A stretch of 64,000 bases of DNA from Deltaproteobacteria bacterium (GTDB taxonomy: Bacteria > Desulfobacterota > Desulfarculia > Adiutricales > Adiutricaceae): assembly GCA_031264185.1 (NCBI GenBank), contig JAISEL010000087.1, positions 1 through 64,000 on the forward strand, given 5' to 3'. The notes under the pieces are model-generated. The model did not search any database. It had not been told where the DNA came from and saw nothing but the letters and a program-made list of their open reading frames with translations. The position numbers were made by a program, and so were the translations under genes. Shown here in pieces: positions 9,170-18,679 of the stretch (its first letter is position 1; each line of letters opens with the position of its first letter).

Positions 9170-10711
9170 TTACTTTTCCGGCCGCATGTGAGGAAAAAGA
9201 ATCACATCCCGGATACTGGGGGCATCGGTTAAAAGCATGACTAAGCGGTCCACTCCCAATCCTTCCCCGGCTGCCGGCGGCATCCCGTACATCAGGGCCC
9301 GGATGTAATCTTCGTCCAGATACATGCCTTCCTCATCACCCGCTTCCCGTTCGGCGACCTGGGCTAAGAACCTCTTTCTCTGGTCTGTGGGGTCATTTAA
9401 CTCGGAAAAACCATTGGCTATCTCCCGACCGGAAATAAAAAGCTCAAACCGATCCGTCAGTTCCGGTTCACTGTCCGAACGCCGGGCCAGGGGACTAATG
9501 TCGGCCGGGTAATGGGTGATAAACGTCGGGCTCATAAGTTTCGGTTCCACAACTAAATCAAACATCTTAGCCAGAACTTTGCCCAAAGGATCTCTGGCGT
9601 TCCGGTCGCCGCCCAAGGAAGCCAAATAATCCAAAGCCTTGTCTTTATTGGCTAAAATTGCCTGGGGCACTCCTCCGACAGTCTCTAGGCTTTCGCGGAA
9701 CCTCAAACGCTGCCAGGGACTTTTCAGAGAAATGTCCTTTTCCTGATAAACTATCTCCGTGGAACCTAAAATCTCCAGAGCGGCCCCGGATATCATCTCT
9801 TCAGTTAAGTCCATGAGATCGGTGAAGACAGCGTAACTTTGGTAAAACTCCAGCATGGTAAATTCCGGATTATGCTGGACCGACAGACCCTCGTTGCGGA
9901 AATTACGGTTAAGTTCAAAGACCCGGCCCAAACCGCCAACCAAAAGACGCTTGAGATACAGTTCCGGAGCTATACGCAAATACAGGGTGCGTTCTAAAGT
10001 ATTGTGAAATGTTTCAAATGGTCTGGCTGTAGCTCCTCCGGGGATGGGATGCATCATGGGAGTTTCCACTTCCAGATAGTCTCTGGCTTCTAAAAAGCGC
10101 CTCAAATAGGAAACTGTTTTGGAGCGGACCTGAAATATCCGGCGTGAGGCCTCATTCATAATCAGATCGACATACCGGCGCCGGTATTTCAGTTCCACAC
10201 TCATTTCGTGGTACTTTTCCGGCAGAGGCCACAGGCCTTTGGTAACCAGTTCCAGATCCTCAATTAAGACGGTCAGTTCTCCGGTCCGGGTTTTAAATAA
10301 AGTCCCCGCAATTCCCACCAGATCGCCTATATCCAGCTGTTTGGCCAGTTCAAAGCACTCCGGGGTGACCCGGTCTTTTTTTAAATACACCTGAATCTTG
10401 CCGGTGGGATCAGCCAGGTCGTAAAAAGTGGATTTACCGTAATCCCTTCTGGCCATAAGACGTCCGGCCAGAACTTTCCGGTCGCCTACCCGCTCCAGAT
10501 CTTCCGAGGTTTTATCCCCCAGCTCCAGACGGATCTCCGAGATCTGATCCCGGGGCCTGAAAGTATTGGGGTAAATTGGCTGACCGGACTCAGCCAGACG
10601 GGCAGCTTTCTGAAAGCGGGCCGCTATGACCGGACTGGACTCGTCGGCCAGCTCAGACTGATGAAAATTCTCCTGCTCGCCACCCTGCTCGTTACTCAAA
10701 TCCGCCTCCAA
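9170..10711 (-). CDS. lysS: Lysyl-tRNA synthetase, class II
   Basis: Charges tRNA-Lys in the cytoplasm. The 513-residue product has an N-terminal anticodon-binding OB domain (RLMARRDYGKSTFYDLADP). The class II catalytic core shows motif 2, FRNEGLSVQHNPEFTMLEFY, and motif 3, GLGVDRLVMLLTDAPSIRDV. The first 30 residues are an acidic, poorly conserved extension. The start at 10711 follows the Hpt-domain gene by 53 bases, and the stop nearly abuts lolC. The lysS-lolC-lolD-bamA order recurs in deltaproteobacteria (family knowledge, not checked here). Confidence 0.96.
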   Translation of the reverse strand: MEADLSNEQGGEQENFHQSELADESSPVIAARFQKAARLAESGQPIYPNTFRPRDQISEIRLELGDKTSEDLERVGDRKVLAGRLMARRDYGKSTFYDLADPTGKIQVYLKKDRVTPECFELAKQLDIGDLVGIAGTLFKTRTGELTVLIEDLELVTKGLWPLPEKYHEMSVELKYRRRYVDLIMNEASRRIFQVRSKTVSYLRRFLEARDYLEVETPMMHPIPGGATARPFETFHNTLERTLYLRIAPELYLKRLLVGGLGRVFELNRNFRNEGLSVQHNPEFTMLEFYQSYAVFTDLMDLTEEMISGAALEILGSTEIVYQEKDISLKSPWQRLRFRESLETVGGVPQAILANKDKALDYLASLGGDRNARDPLGKVLAKMFDLVVEPKLMSPTFITHYPADISPLARRSDSEPELTDRFELFISGREIANGFSELNDPTDQRKRFLAQVAEREAGDEEGMYLDEDYIRALMYGMPPAAGEGLGVDRLVMLLTDAPSIRDVILFPHMRPEK

Positions 10712-10764
10712 ACATGTCCACCTATACTGACCAAAAAAATACAGACCGGGCCTGCAGCCGAAAA

Positions 10765-11130
10765 TCAGGCGATCCAGCTTTTCAAAACAGCGTTTAGCTT
10801 TTCCAGATTAGTTTCCAGGTCAGCCAGAGCCTCGTCGACACCGTCGAGATTTTTCTCCCGCCCCATGAACTCCAGCTTTTTGGCCGCCTCATAGGGAGGC
10901 CCGTCGGAGAAATAGCCCATCATACCTTTGATGGTATGGGCTTCGGCCATGATGACATCAACCGTCCTTCCGGAAACCGCTTCTTTCAATTTGGCAAAGC
11001 GGGTCCGGACGTTTTCCAGAAAAGTGGAGATACTGTCGACCAGAAGCTCCTCATCATCCATGAAAGTTTCCAGGACTTTCTCCTTACTAAAAGCCAAAGA
11101 ACCCACGTCAATACCTCCGTCAAACGGCAC
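10765..11130 (-). CDS. Stand-alone Hpt (histidine phosphotransfer) protein
   Basis: A 121-residue all-helical protein with the phospho-acceptor motif AEAHTIKGMMGYF at about residues 66-78 (family pattern HxxKG, the His receiving phosphate). It is probably a relay between a hybrid histidine kinase and a response regulator; neither is in the window, so its pathway is unknown. It is first in the block leading into lysS. No strong promoter could be picked out in the 220 bases upstream, which are AT-rich and non-coding up to hemA. Confidence 0.8.
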   Translation of the reverse strand: MPFDGGIDVGSLAFSKEKVLETFMDDEELLVDSISTFLENVRTRFAKLKEAVSGRTVDVIMAEAHTIKGMMGYFSDGPPYEAAKKLEFMGREKNLDGVDEALADLETNLEKLNAVLKSWIA

Positions 11131-11355
11131 CCAACCGGGCTTAGAACCCGACAGAAAAAGAAAAGAACCGGAAATCGCCAGCTGGCCCCGGCCAAAAAAA
11201 TTAAAAGAACCGGCTTAAAACATTAGAGCAGATTTAAATTTCGCTCGGAAAATTATACCCTCAAAAGTACATTTTGTGAATAAAAAAAGCCATACCCCAA
11301 AATATGCCCTATATTATTAACTGCCAATAATTTAGAATCTATTTATTATTGTAAA

Positions 11356-12624
11356 TTACTCATCTAATCCAAAAATCCGCCGGACCATATCCAAATTATA
11401 GTCAGCCCGGCCGTGCCGGTGGCAGGACTTGGTAAAAGCCAGCGGATTATGGAGGATGCGCCGGACTAAAGCCCGGCTCATAGCCTCCACAGCCAGACCC
11501 TGTTCCTGGTTAAATCCGTGCTTAAAAAGCGTCTTGTCAACTTCCGTTTTTCTGGCTTCCTCGGCCAGCCTGGTCAGGGCTACAATAGTCGGGCGGGTGT
11601 ATAAGCTGGATAGCCACAAATTAAATTTCTGGATTTCTTCGTCAATGATGCTTTCGACTTTAATAACTTCTTTCTGCCGGGAGATCTGGTTTTTTTCCAC
11701 TTGGACGGCTATTTCATCAATGTTTTTTAAATTTATTCCGGAAAGTTCCGCTGCGTTTTCTTCTATGTTTCTGGGCAGTCCTAAGTCAAAAAGATACATG
11801 TTTAAAGGTCTTTTGAGACCTGAAAGAAGAGAGGCGGTTATAACCGGCTCCTGAGCGCCGACGGCCGAAAATACAACCTCGCTCCGGCTCAGGACTCCAT
11901 TTAATTCCGGCCAGGGGCAAGCCGTCCCGCCGTGTTTTTTGGCCAGTTCCTCAGCTCCGGCCAGAGTCCTGCTCATAACCGTCAGGCACTTAAAACCCGA
12001 GCCTTCCAAATGAGCGCAGGTTAAAGCGGCCATCTCACCGGCCCCCAAGACCAGCACACTTTGGCCTCCTAACCCGCCTGGGATAGTCTTGGCCGCTTCT
12101 ACCGCAGCCGAAGCAACCGAGACCTGACCAACGGCCAGATCCGTTTCCGTGCGGGCTCTTTTGGCGGTCCGAAAACTTTTGTGGAAAAGCTTTCCCACGA
12201 CCGGCCCGACAGTCCGGTTTTTCAGAGCCTCCCGAAAGCTGTCCTTAACCTGACCTAAAATCTGGGGTTCGCCTAGGATCTGGGAATCCAGTCCCGAAGC
12301 CACCCGGAACAGATACCTGACAGCGTCTGTATTTAAATGAAAATGAAAATACTTAGCCAGCTCATAGGCCGAAATTCCGCTCTGTCCGGCCAGTTCCGAG
12401 GCAATAGCCTCTCTGGCTTTTTCCGGCGGTCCGGCCGTGACTCCGACAATTTCCAACCGGTTGCAGGTGGACAGGATTAAGGCTTCACTTAAGACACCAC
12501 CGGTGAAGTAATGATAGAGTCCTGAACCTGAAAGATTAATTAAGGCCAGTTTTTCTCTGACCTCTACAGGAGTCTCCCAATGGCCGGCTCCCAGAATAAA
12601 TATCTCCATAGCCTTTTTCGGCAC
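11356..12624 (-). CDS. hemA: Glutamyl-tRNA reductase
   Basis: First step of C5-pathway tetrapyrrole synthesis: NADPH reduction of Glu-tRNA to glutamate-1-semialdehyde. The 422 residues include the catalytic-cysteine motif STCNRLEIVG, the conserved ILGEPQILGQVKDSFR, the Rossmann motif VLVLGAGEMAALTC and the C-terminal dimerisation helices (AMSRALVRRILHNPL). The start was left at 12624 (MPKKAMEIFILGAGHWETP); a start at MEIFILGAG is also possible. It follows the precorrin-2 dehydrogenase gene by 17 bases, forming a heme/siroheme pair typical of deltaproteobacteria. Confidence 0.95.
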   Translation of the reverse strand: MPKKAMEIFILGAGHWETPVEVREKLALINLSGSGLYHYFTGGVLSEALILSTCNRLEIVGVTAGPPEKAREAIASELAGQSGISAYELAKYFHFHLNTDAVRYLFRVASGLDSQILGEPQILGQVKDSFREALKNRTVGPVVGKLFHKSFRTAKRARTETDLAVGQVSVASAAVEAAKTIPGGLGGQSVLVLGAGEMAALTCAHLEGSGFKCLTVMSRTLAGAEELAKKHGGTACPWPELNGVLSRSEVVFSAVGAQEPVITASLLSGLKRPLNMYLFDLGLPRNIEENAAELSGINLKNIDEIAVQVEKNQISRQKEVIKVESIIDEEIQKFNLWLSSLYTRPTIVALTRLAEEARKTEVDKTLFKHGFNQEQGLAVEAMSRALVRRILHNPLAFTKSCHRHGRADYNLDMVRRIFGLDE

Positions 12625-12641
12625 CTTATGCCAGTCGCTCC

Positions 12642-13295
12642 TTAGATGGGGAAATCATCCGGCAACCGTAAAGGAGATACGAGACGGGCCACTGTCTGTC
12701 TTAATAAATCCTTATCCCCGTCCCGAAGCAATGCTAAAAGAGCCGGATTTTCGGCCAGATTCTTAAACATTTCCCGCCTCTTGGCTTCACCGAGCCCCGA
12801 TTCCAATATTAAAGGCCGCAGGGCACCCATGAGGAAACAAAAAGCTCCGTAACCCCGGTACTCTGACCTTAAATCCCCGGCGACTTTGGCCGCTAAGGCC
12901 GGGGAAGTGCCGCCGGTAGAAACAGTCAGCCGGAAAGGACCTTCGTTAATCACAGCAGGCAGATAAAAATTAGTCTCCGGGCCCGGATTGGCCGAGTTAA
13001 GCCACAGGCCTTTTTTCTTAGCCAGATCAATTACCGGGCAGGCCGCCTCATCCTGAGGCGCGGAAAGAAAAACAAAGGGGGCTTCGTCCAAAAACTCTTC
13101 TTTAAAAACTTTCTCCAGCCTGATAAGCCCCTCGGCCGCCAGCTCCAAAAGCCATGGGGCAGGATCTGGTTCCACCACCCTGACCCTGGCTCCGGCTGAA
13201 AGCAAATTGGCCAGTTTGCGGCGGCCAACTTTCCCGGCGCCGATTAAAAGAGCCGATCGCCCTTCAAAGTTCAGGGAAACTGATAAAAGGCGCAC
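12642..13295 (-). CDS. Precorrin-2 dehydrogenase (Met8p/SirC/CysG N-terminal type)
   Basis: NAD-dependent oxidation of precorrin-2 to sirohydrochlorin in siroheme synthesis. The 217-residue protein opens with MRLLSVSLNFEGRSALLIGAG, a Rossmann fold (GAGKVGRRKLANLLSAGARV). It contains NSANPGPETNFYLPAVINEG and STGGTSPALAAKVAGDLR, the family's TSGxSP-type block. A short helical C-terminal domain follows, without the SUMT methyltransferase part, so this is the stand-alone form. Upstream of hemA in the same short operon. Confidence 0.9.
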   Translation of the reverse strand: MRLLSVSLNFEGRSALLIGAGKVGRRKLANLLSAGARVRVVEPDPAPWLLELAAEGLIRLEKVFKEEFLDEAPFVFLSAPQDEAACPVIDLAKKKGLWLNSANPGPETNFYLPAVINEGPFRLTVSTGGTSPALAAKVAGDLRSEYRGYGAFCFLMGALRPLILESGLGEAKRREMFKNLAENPALLALLRDGDKDLLRQTVARLVSPLRLPDDFPI

Positions 13296-13931
13296 AGGAC
13301 TAAATCCTTGGCCTATCTGCAGCCCGGCGGCTGGGAATTTCCATTAATCCGACCTTTGAAGAATGACTGGGCCAAAAGGCTGCCGGTTAACAGTACGGCC
13401 CGGCCATTTTTTATCCGGCCTGGGCCGCAAAATTTATATTAGATTTAAAGGCTTGTTATCTGAGGACCCTAAAAGTTAGCTTATATAATACCGGAACATG
13501 TTAACAAAAGGCCCAATGTATGTCAAATACCGGTTCTGGAGGCCGGTTCGGCCGGGGAGGCGCCGGATCTTGACAGGAGAAAAAAATAAAATATAATAAT
13601 AAAAAAAAGTTTTCGTCATGTTAAACTTTTTTTGGTTATGACAACTTTCTGTTGGTGATGAGTTGGGCCTTTGTGAATAGGTCCATATTTTTTGCTCAAG
13701 GATGAAAAGAGACGAAAACACGTTTTAAAGTAACAATTAATGACGTTAAGCTGATTTAAACCAGTAATTTTACCTTTTTATTCTGTTCCCTTTTCCGCTG
13801 TTCTGGATTAAAATAGCTAAAACGGATATGAAACCCGGTTTTTGGCTGTTTCCTCCCCAGTTAAACCTGGGAATTGGCCAAGCCAGAGTACTGTGTCTGG
13901 CCGGTCATTTTAGGGTTGAGATTTTTTCAAC
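13296..13931. other. Intergenic gap upstream of tRNA-Ser
   Basis: No convincing gene. A GC-rich imperfect inverted repeat lies at about 13395-13428 (GGCCCGGCC ... GGCCTGGGCC) with no trailing T-run. An AT-rich open frame near 13.5-13.7 kb has no motif or ribosome-binding site. Confidence 0.4.
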
Positions 13932-13960
13932 TTGATTTACTTAGCTTAAAAAGCTATAAC
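13932..13960 (+). promoter_or_regulatory. Sigma70-like promoter for tRNA-Ser(TGA)
   Basis: TTGATT and TATAAC are separated by 17 bases. Predicted initiation near 13967 is about 35 bases before the tRNA, a plausible short 5' leader. Confidence 0.6.
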
Positions 13961-14001
13961 ATCTGCTCTCTCTAAACCTTAAGGAGGTTTTTTTTAATTT
14001 T

Positions 14002-14089
14002 GGAAGCGTGGCCGAGCGGTTTAAGGCGCTGGTCTTGAAAATCAGTGATGGGCAACCATCCGTGAGTTCGAATCTCACCGCTTCCGCCA
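14002..14089 (+). tRNA. tRNA-Ser (anticodon TGA)
   Basis: Class II tRNA with acceptor arms GGAAGCG and CGCTTCC, D-arm GCCGAGCGGTTTAAGGC, anticodon stem CTGGT/ATCAG with loop CTTGAAA (anticodon TGA), a long variable arm and T-arm GTGAGTTCGAATCTCAC. The CCA end is encoded (14087-14089). It reads UCA and related serine codons. Confidence 0.96.
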
Positions 14090-14170
14090 AGTTACCAGTT
14101 CCGGCCTTAAGGCTTTCGGTTTTGGGCTATAAACCAAAAGCTCTAATGCCATGAGATCCGAGGTCAAGCC

Positions 14171-14659
14171 ATGAGACAAGCTCCAATAATTGTCTTGACC
14201 CCTGAGGAAAAAGCCAAACTGGATTACCTTCTCCGTAGCCCAAAGACCCCTCGGAAGCTTCTGGATCGAGCCAAAATAGTTAATTTGGCTTCTTCTGGGG
14301 AAAATAACGAGACAATTGCCCAACAATTAGGCTTTTCCGAAGCCCGGGTGGGCAAATGGAGGTTGCGCTTTGCCCTGGATCGCTTTTCAGGCATTGAATC
14401 AGACGCACCCCGAAGCGGTCGACCGTCCACTGTACGCAATACTCTAATGCAGCAGGTTATAGAAAAGACCATGTCCGAACCGCCGCCCAATCACCGGAAA
14501 ACCTGGAGTACCAGACTTTTGGCTCAAGTTCTGGGGATAAGTCACACCAGTGTCCATAGGCTCTGGCAACACTATAATCTGACACCAGTTGACGAAGAGC
14601 CCGCAGTTCCGAAAAGATCCGGCCAACTGGCGAAAAAGACTGAACATCTGGGAAAATGA
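14171..14659 (+). pseudogene. Truncated IS630-type transposase (HTH part only)
   Basis: The 162-residue frame shows the paired helix-turn-helix region of IS630/Tc1-like transposases: LTPEEKAKLDYLLRSP, RAKIVNLASSGENNETIAQQLGFS, VGKWRLRF, SGRPS and WSTRLLAQVLGISHTSVHRLW. The frame ends soon after, at PKRSGQLAKKTEHLGK, and no DDE catalytic domain is found in any frame before the next tRNA. Full family members are roughly 340 residues. Either a 3' deletion left this stub, or a DNA-binding module survives alone. It sits between two tRNA-Ser genes. Confidence 0.7.
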
Positions 14660-14800
14660 ATCTTATCTCGGGCATATTGATTAATGTCACTGGGTATGAT
14701 ATAAGGTGGGCTCTGTTCTCTGAAAAACGGCGGCTGATTGCTTGGGCTTTTAGTATCCCGTCTTTTTGATGGCTTATTTTGTAGAGTTATGGTTTGGCAG

Positions 14801-14893
14801 GGAAAGGTGACCGAGTGGCTTAAGGTGCTCGCCTGCTAAGCGAGTGTAGGGTTTAAACCCCTACCGAGGGTTCAAATCCCTCCCTTTCCGCCA
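14801..14893 (+). tRNA. tRNA-Ser (anticodon GCT)
   Basis: Class II tRNA with acceptor GGAAAGG/CCTTTCC, anticodon stem CTCGC/GCGAG and loop CTGCTAA (anticodon GCT). It has a long variable arm (TGTAGGGTTTAAACCCCTAC), a T-loop containing GGTTCAAATCC, and an encoded CCA. It reads AGC/AGU serine codons. Confidence 0.96.
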
Positions 14894-15646
14894 GATGTAT
14901 TTACTCTATATGCCTATGCCTGTTGGGTTCCAGTAAGCCTGAAAGTCCGTCAATCACCCAGCCTGAAGCAGTAAGCTTGTAAGAGTTCTGGACTGACCCG
15001 GAAAAGCAGTAACCAGTCCACTTAGTTTTCCGTATATTTAGATCTGGATGTTCTGCGACAAAGATCGCGAATCCGTGAAGGCCAAAAAATTTATGGCCCT
15101 TTCATTTTAAATCCTGCTCTATAAATTGACATTGCCGTTAAAACCTGTCTGCTAATTAAATAACCCATCTTTTTTAATTATTTCGTAATAAAGTCCGGAC
15201 CGGTCTAAAATCAAAACTCTAAGGGCCGGAGCCAAAAGACATTTGGTCGTAATTTTTTGCGGATTTTAGCGGAAAAAGATTTTAAGCATAGATAATTAAA
15301 CAGGAAATCACCCTTGAATCTTCCAGTTCAGCCGCCTTTTAGGCCTTTTCCCAGATGTACCCAGGCCAATCTCCAGCCCTAAGTTAATTTCCAACTGGAA
15401 AGCATCCGGACTTCAGCTCACTGAATCAGACGGCCCGACCGAGCCGAGGCTTTTATCAGTTTTGTGCAGTCCGCCCGTTGATTAAACTGCAGGGGCGGCC
15501 AGCCAGGCATCCGACCTATTTTCCGTCCCGGCAGCCCTTAAAAAAATACTCCACGGGACAAAACCAGCGGCAGCCTCAGGAGCCTTAAGTCCAAGGGACA
15601 TAAAATATTAATTTAAAACTCAGCCTGCCGCTACTTTCAGCAAATA

Positions 15647-15708
15647 CAAAAGCCGGGGTATCTTTCGGCAGATTAAACCTGGCCCAACCGGTTCCGGCTT
15701 TTGTTTTA
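15647..15708 (+). terminator. Strong hairpin with T-run (terminator-like)
   Basis: CAAAAGCCGG pairs perfectly with CCGGCTTTTG across a 37-base loop, followed by TTTTAG. There is no coding gene upstream on this strand after the tRNA-Ser at 14.8-14.9 kb. It either ends a long tRNA read-through transcript or an unannotated RNA. Confidence 0.5.
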
Positions 15709-16247
15709 GAAATATCTTATGAACTCAGTCAGCCTGTCGGCGGTTTCCCAGGATGAGGCTGTATTGATATTTGAAACTTGCGGTCAGAACCGCCCTGAAA
15801 CAGGACAACAGACGAAACTTTACTGGGCTGAAAAAAAACATGGTTTTATTTTCTAACAACCGTGGTCTTTTAAACCCAGATCTTTAAACCTATTATTCTT
15901 TTTAAAGGCCATCGCAGTTTTAGCGTCCCCTGTCTAATGTAAGGGGGGAAGGCTTTTAAAAATAAGACTATCCGTAAGCTTTAATTTTCGGACTTAAGTT
16001 TTTCTCCAGGGCCTTTTGACAATTGCCCGAAATCCACAACCTTTACGGACTTTTGGCCATTCAAAGGCAATAAGCAGCTGCAGAAGACAGCCGCCGACAA
16101 TTGGCCTCCAATCCATTTGCCGGAACTGTTAGGCCCAAATTCTCTAAAGTCTCCGAAAAGTCTCAAGATTAAGCCGTAATCTATGAGCCGAATATAAAAC
16201 CTCTTAAGGAGCCTTACATTCTTTCTCCCGGCCGTTTATTCAACCGA

Positions 16248-16267
16248 GTAACTATATATATAGTTAC
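16248..16267. repeat. Perfect 20-bp palindrome
   Basis: GTAACTATATATATAGTTAC is fully self-complementary. A related string, TATATATTATATAGTTACAAA, lies at 16430-16451. Both are followed by TTACAAA then a C-rich stretch, so they may be a small repeat family or a binding site. Confidence 0.6.
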
Positions 16268-16514
16268 AAATCCGGCCGGCTGAAAAACCCAGGGACCATT
16301 GGGCCGGAAAAAATCCAGAACCCATTTCGGCCGTTCGCTGTGCCAAGAAGGCCGGACTGCCTTGGTCGGCTATGTATATATTATAGTTGACAGACTGCCA
16401 GGCCTGACCTTTCCCAGGTGGTTCCGTCCATATATATTATATAGTTACAAACCGAAAAGGACCATAAAATATAATCCGTCCGCATTTCCACCTGTCCTTT
16501 TGGTTTAGGGCGAA

Positions 16515-16543
16515 TAAAAAAGGCCGACAGAGCCGGCCTTTTG
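16515..16543 (-). terminator. Terminator of metK (bidirectional in form)
   Basis: On the minus strand AAAAGGCCG and CGGCCTTTTT form a nine-pair stem with a short loop (GCTCTGT), followed by TATTC. It begins about 20 bases beyond the metK stop codon. Confidence 0.85.
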
Positions 16544-16562
16544 TACTAATGTTCTCAGCAGG

Positions 16563-17762
16563 TCATTTAACCGTAAATTCTATAATCGGAGGCGAACCTT
16601 TCAGGCCGACCGCATCCCGAAGCTTTTCGGCTACGTCCGTGGCCTCCCAGGTGAACTCTTTTTCCTGGCGCCCAAAATGGCCGTAACTGGCCGTCTTTTC
16701 GTAGATGGGTCTTTTTAGTTTCAGGATCTCAATCATGGAGGCTGGCTTAAAGGACATAACCCGGCGCAGTGCCTGAGAGATTATATGCTCCGGAACCCGG
16801 CCGGTTCCCTGAGTGGAAACCATCAATGAAACTGGTTCAGCCACCCCAATGGAGTAAGCCAACTGCACCTCGCACCGATCGGCCAGACCGGCCGCTACCA
16901 CGTTTTTGGCCGCATAGCGAGCCATATAACAGGCACTGCGATCCACCTTAGAGGGATCCTTACCGGAGAAGCAGCCGCCTCCGTGGCGGCCCCAACCGCC
17001 GTAAGTATCTACAATGATCTTCCGGCCGGTCAGACCGCAGTCACCCATCGGACCGCCTATGACAAACCGGCCGGTGGTATTTATATGAAGCTTAGTATCT
17101 GCGTCCAGAAGATTGGCCGGGATGACTTTCTTGATTACTTCTTCAATCAGAGCCTGCTTTAAAGCATCACTGGAAACCTCAGGTGAGTGCTGGGCCGCGA
17201 GAACCACCGAATCAATTCTTTTCGGCAGTCCTTCAATGTATTCTACCGTGACCTGAGATTTGCCGTCAGGACGCAGGAAGTTCAACAGGCCGTTGTGCCG
17301 GACCTGAGCCAGTCTGGCCGTAAGGCGATGGGCCAGAAAGATCGGCAAAGGCATAAAGGCCTCGGTTTCAGTGGTGGCATAACCGAACATCAAGCCCTGG
17401 TCCCCAGCGCCCTGTTCCTTATCCTGTCCTGAGTCAACCCCTATAGCGATATCCTGGGATTGCTTGCCGATAGTATTGATAACCGCGCAGGTCTTCCAGT
17501 CAAACCCCATGGCGGAGTCGTTATAGCCTATCTTTTTAATGGTTTCCCGAACCACTTCAGTTAAATCAACCCAGCAGTTAGTCGTGATTTCCCCGGCTAT
17601 CAGGGCTAATCCTGTGGTCACTAATGTTTCACAAGCGACTCTGCCCTGAGGATCGTTTAAGATAATAGCATCCAGGACCGCATCAGAAATCTGATCGGCT
17701 ACCTTGTCAGGGTGTCCCTCGGTAACTGACTCAGAAGAAAAAAGAAATGTTTCTTGACTCAT
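16563..17762 (-). CDS. metK: S-adenosylmethionine synthetase
   Basis: Makes S-adenosylmethionine from methionine and ATP. The start at 17762 gives 399 residues ([12 protein letters not shown]). It is chosen over an upstream in-frame ATG at 17780 because that longer reading would place the ribosome-binding site AAAGGAG inside the coding region, 8 bases before 17762. Motifs include [29 protein letters not shown] and [16 protein letters not shown]. The monocistronic unit has its own promoter and terminator. I looked for a SAM riboswitch in the short leader and found no recognisable one. Confidence 0.96.
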   Translation of the reverse strand: MSQETFLFSSESVTEGHPDKVADQISDAVLDAIILNDPQGRVACETLVTTGLALIAGEITTNCWVDLTEVVRETIKKIGYNDSAMGFDWKTCAVINTIGKQSQDIAIGVDSGQDKEQGAGDQGLMFGYATTETEAFMPLPIFLAHRLTARLAQVRHNGLLNFLRPDGKSQVTVEYIEGLPKRIDSVVLAAQHSPEVSSDALKQALIEEVIKKVIPANLLDADTKLHINTTGRFVIGGPMGDCGLTGRKIIVDTYGGWGRHGGGCFSGKDPSKVDRSACYMARYAAKNVVAAGLADRCEVQLAYSIGVAEPVSLMVSTQGTGRVPEHIISQALRRVMSFKPASMIEILKLKRPIYEKTASYGHFGRQEKEFTWEATDVAEKLRDAVGLKGSPPIIEFTVK

Positions 17763-17805
17763 TAAACAGGCTCCTTTCATATTGGCCCGATTAAGACCTC
17801 AATCT

Positions 17806-17833
17806 ATTCTATCATATAATCTAATTAAGTCAA
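17806..17833 (-). promoter_or_regulatory. metK promoter
   Basis: On the minus strand TTGACT and TAGAAT are 16 bases apart, a near-consensus sigma70 promoter about 45 bases upstream of the metK start. The -35 box lies inside the inner arm of a long inverted repeat. Confidence 0.7.
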
Positions 17834-17875
17834 GTTTTAATTCCTTTGGAGACAGAATCTAATTAAACTTGACTT
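17827..17875. promoter_or_regulatory. Inverted repeat overlapping the metK -35 box
   Basis: AAGTCAAGTTTTAATT and AATTAAACTTGACTT are inverted copies differing by one base deletion, separated by about 18 bases. The inner copy includes the -35 hexamer. It could be an operator for a dimeric regulator, or two facing -35-like elements. Confidence 0.5.
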
Positions 17876-18679
17876 CATAGCCTAAAGGCTCCGGACCTTA
17901 AAAACTCCCGCCCCCAAGCCTCCCGGCTAGGAATTTTAATGGATTTTTCTGCCAATCTGTTTGATTAAAATCCATTGGCTGCCCAGACCGGGCCCGAAAA
18001 ATTTGTCCGCTGATTTTGAGCAGCCCTTGCAAACGATGCGGCTACGGAAGAACCTTTTTTCAAAACGTCTCGGGCTTTTGGCAGTCGTTAGCCTGACAAA
18101 CATATTTATAAACCACCCTTACCTGACAAACTTATTCCAGATTCTGGGTATCCTATGGCTTACCGCGTCTGTAACCGCCTTTAGGAGACTTCATAGTCAA
18201 TTATTCAAAACCCTTTCTTAGTGCAATATTGACGCCGGAACCCGGAAAAATGGACATATTCTAGCCCAAAACGTGGCTCCCTCGACAATTGAACTGCTTT
18301 TTTCCTGTTTTATCCCTTAACCCGGCCAGAGTCGGTTCTCCAAAACTCATATATTATCAGCCGATTTGTGGGAAAAGAGATTTTTAAAGGCTCAGGATTG
18401 ATTTTTATATGACAGGCCAAAAAAAAAATAAAAATATTTTGCTTTTTGCCTTCAAAAAGTATTGACAGCCATAAAAATGTTGATTAATATTGGATCGTTC
18501 ATTGATTGTCTTTTAATTCATTAGCCTCAAGTCAGTCTGGTGTAGTAAAGCCACCTTTCAATCGGCGGCGGATGGATTTCTAAATCAAGGTTAAATTTTT
18601 ACCAACGCGCCGCAAAACTCCGACTTTCATGCCGCGAGTATAAAGCGCAATCAGATTGGAGTTGAGGTTTCTGTTCAGC
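17876..18679. other. Intergenic gap between metK and the TnpB relic
   Basis: No gene supported. Open frames near 17961-18221 have no motif. Apart from the promoter-like pair at 18462-18490, only scattered T-rich runs are visible. The part from about 18540 may be earlier, unreadable TnpB or IS605-type sequence. Confidence 0.4.
18462..18490 (+). promoter_or_regulatory. Near-consensus sigma70 promoter
   Basis: TTGACA, 17 bases, TAATAT. It lies about 555 bases upstream of the HU gene and just before the TnpB relic. It may drive HU with a long leader, or be left from the transposon or an RNA gene. Confidence 0.45.

Larger units (their letters stand above)
14894..16500. other. Long gene-poor gap
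   Basis: About 1.6 kb without a recognisable gene. Short open frames, for example near 15981-16166 on the minus strand, show no motif. Contents I can support are a strong hairpin with a T-run (15647-15708) and AT palindromes (16248-16267 and a relative at 16430-16451). It could hide a decayed gene or an RNA gene. Confidence 0.45.

Noticed and set aside
15981-16166. 61-residue minus-strand frame in the tRNA-metK gap
   Set aside because: No start signal or motif; the region looks non-coding.
17763-17960. SAM riboswitch upstream of metK
   Set aside because: The leader between promoter and start is only about 40 bases, and no SAM-I, SAM-II or SAM/SAH core could be recognised; the hairpin lies at the promoter.
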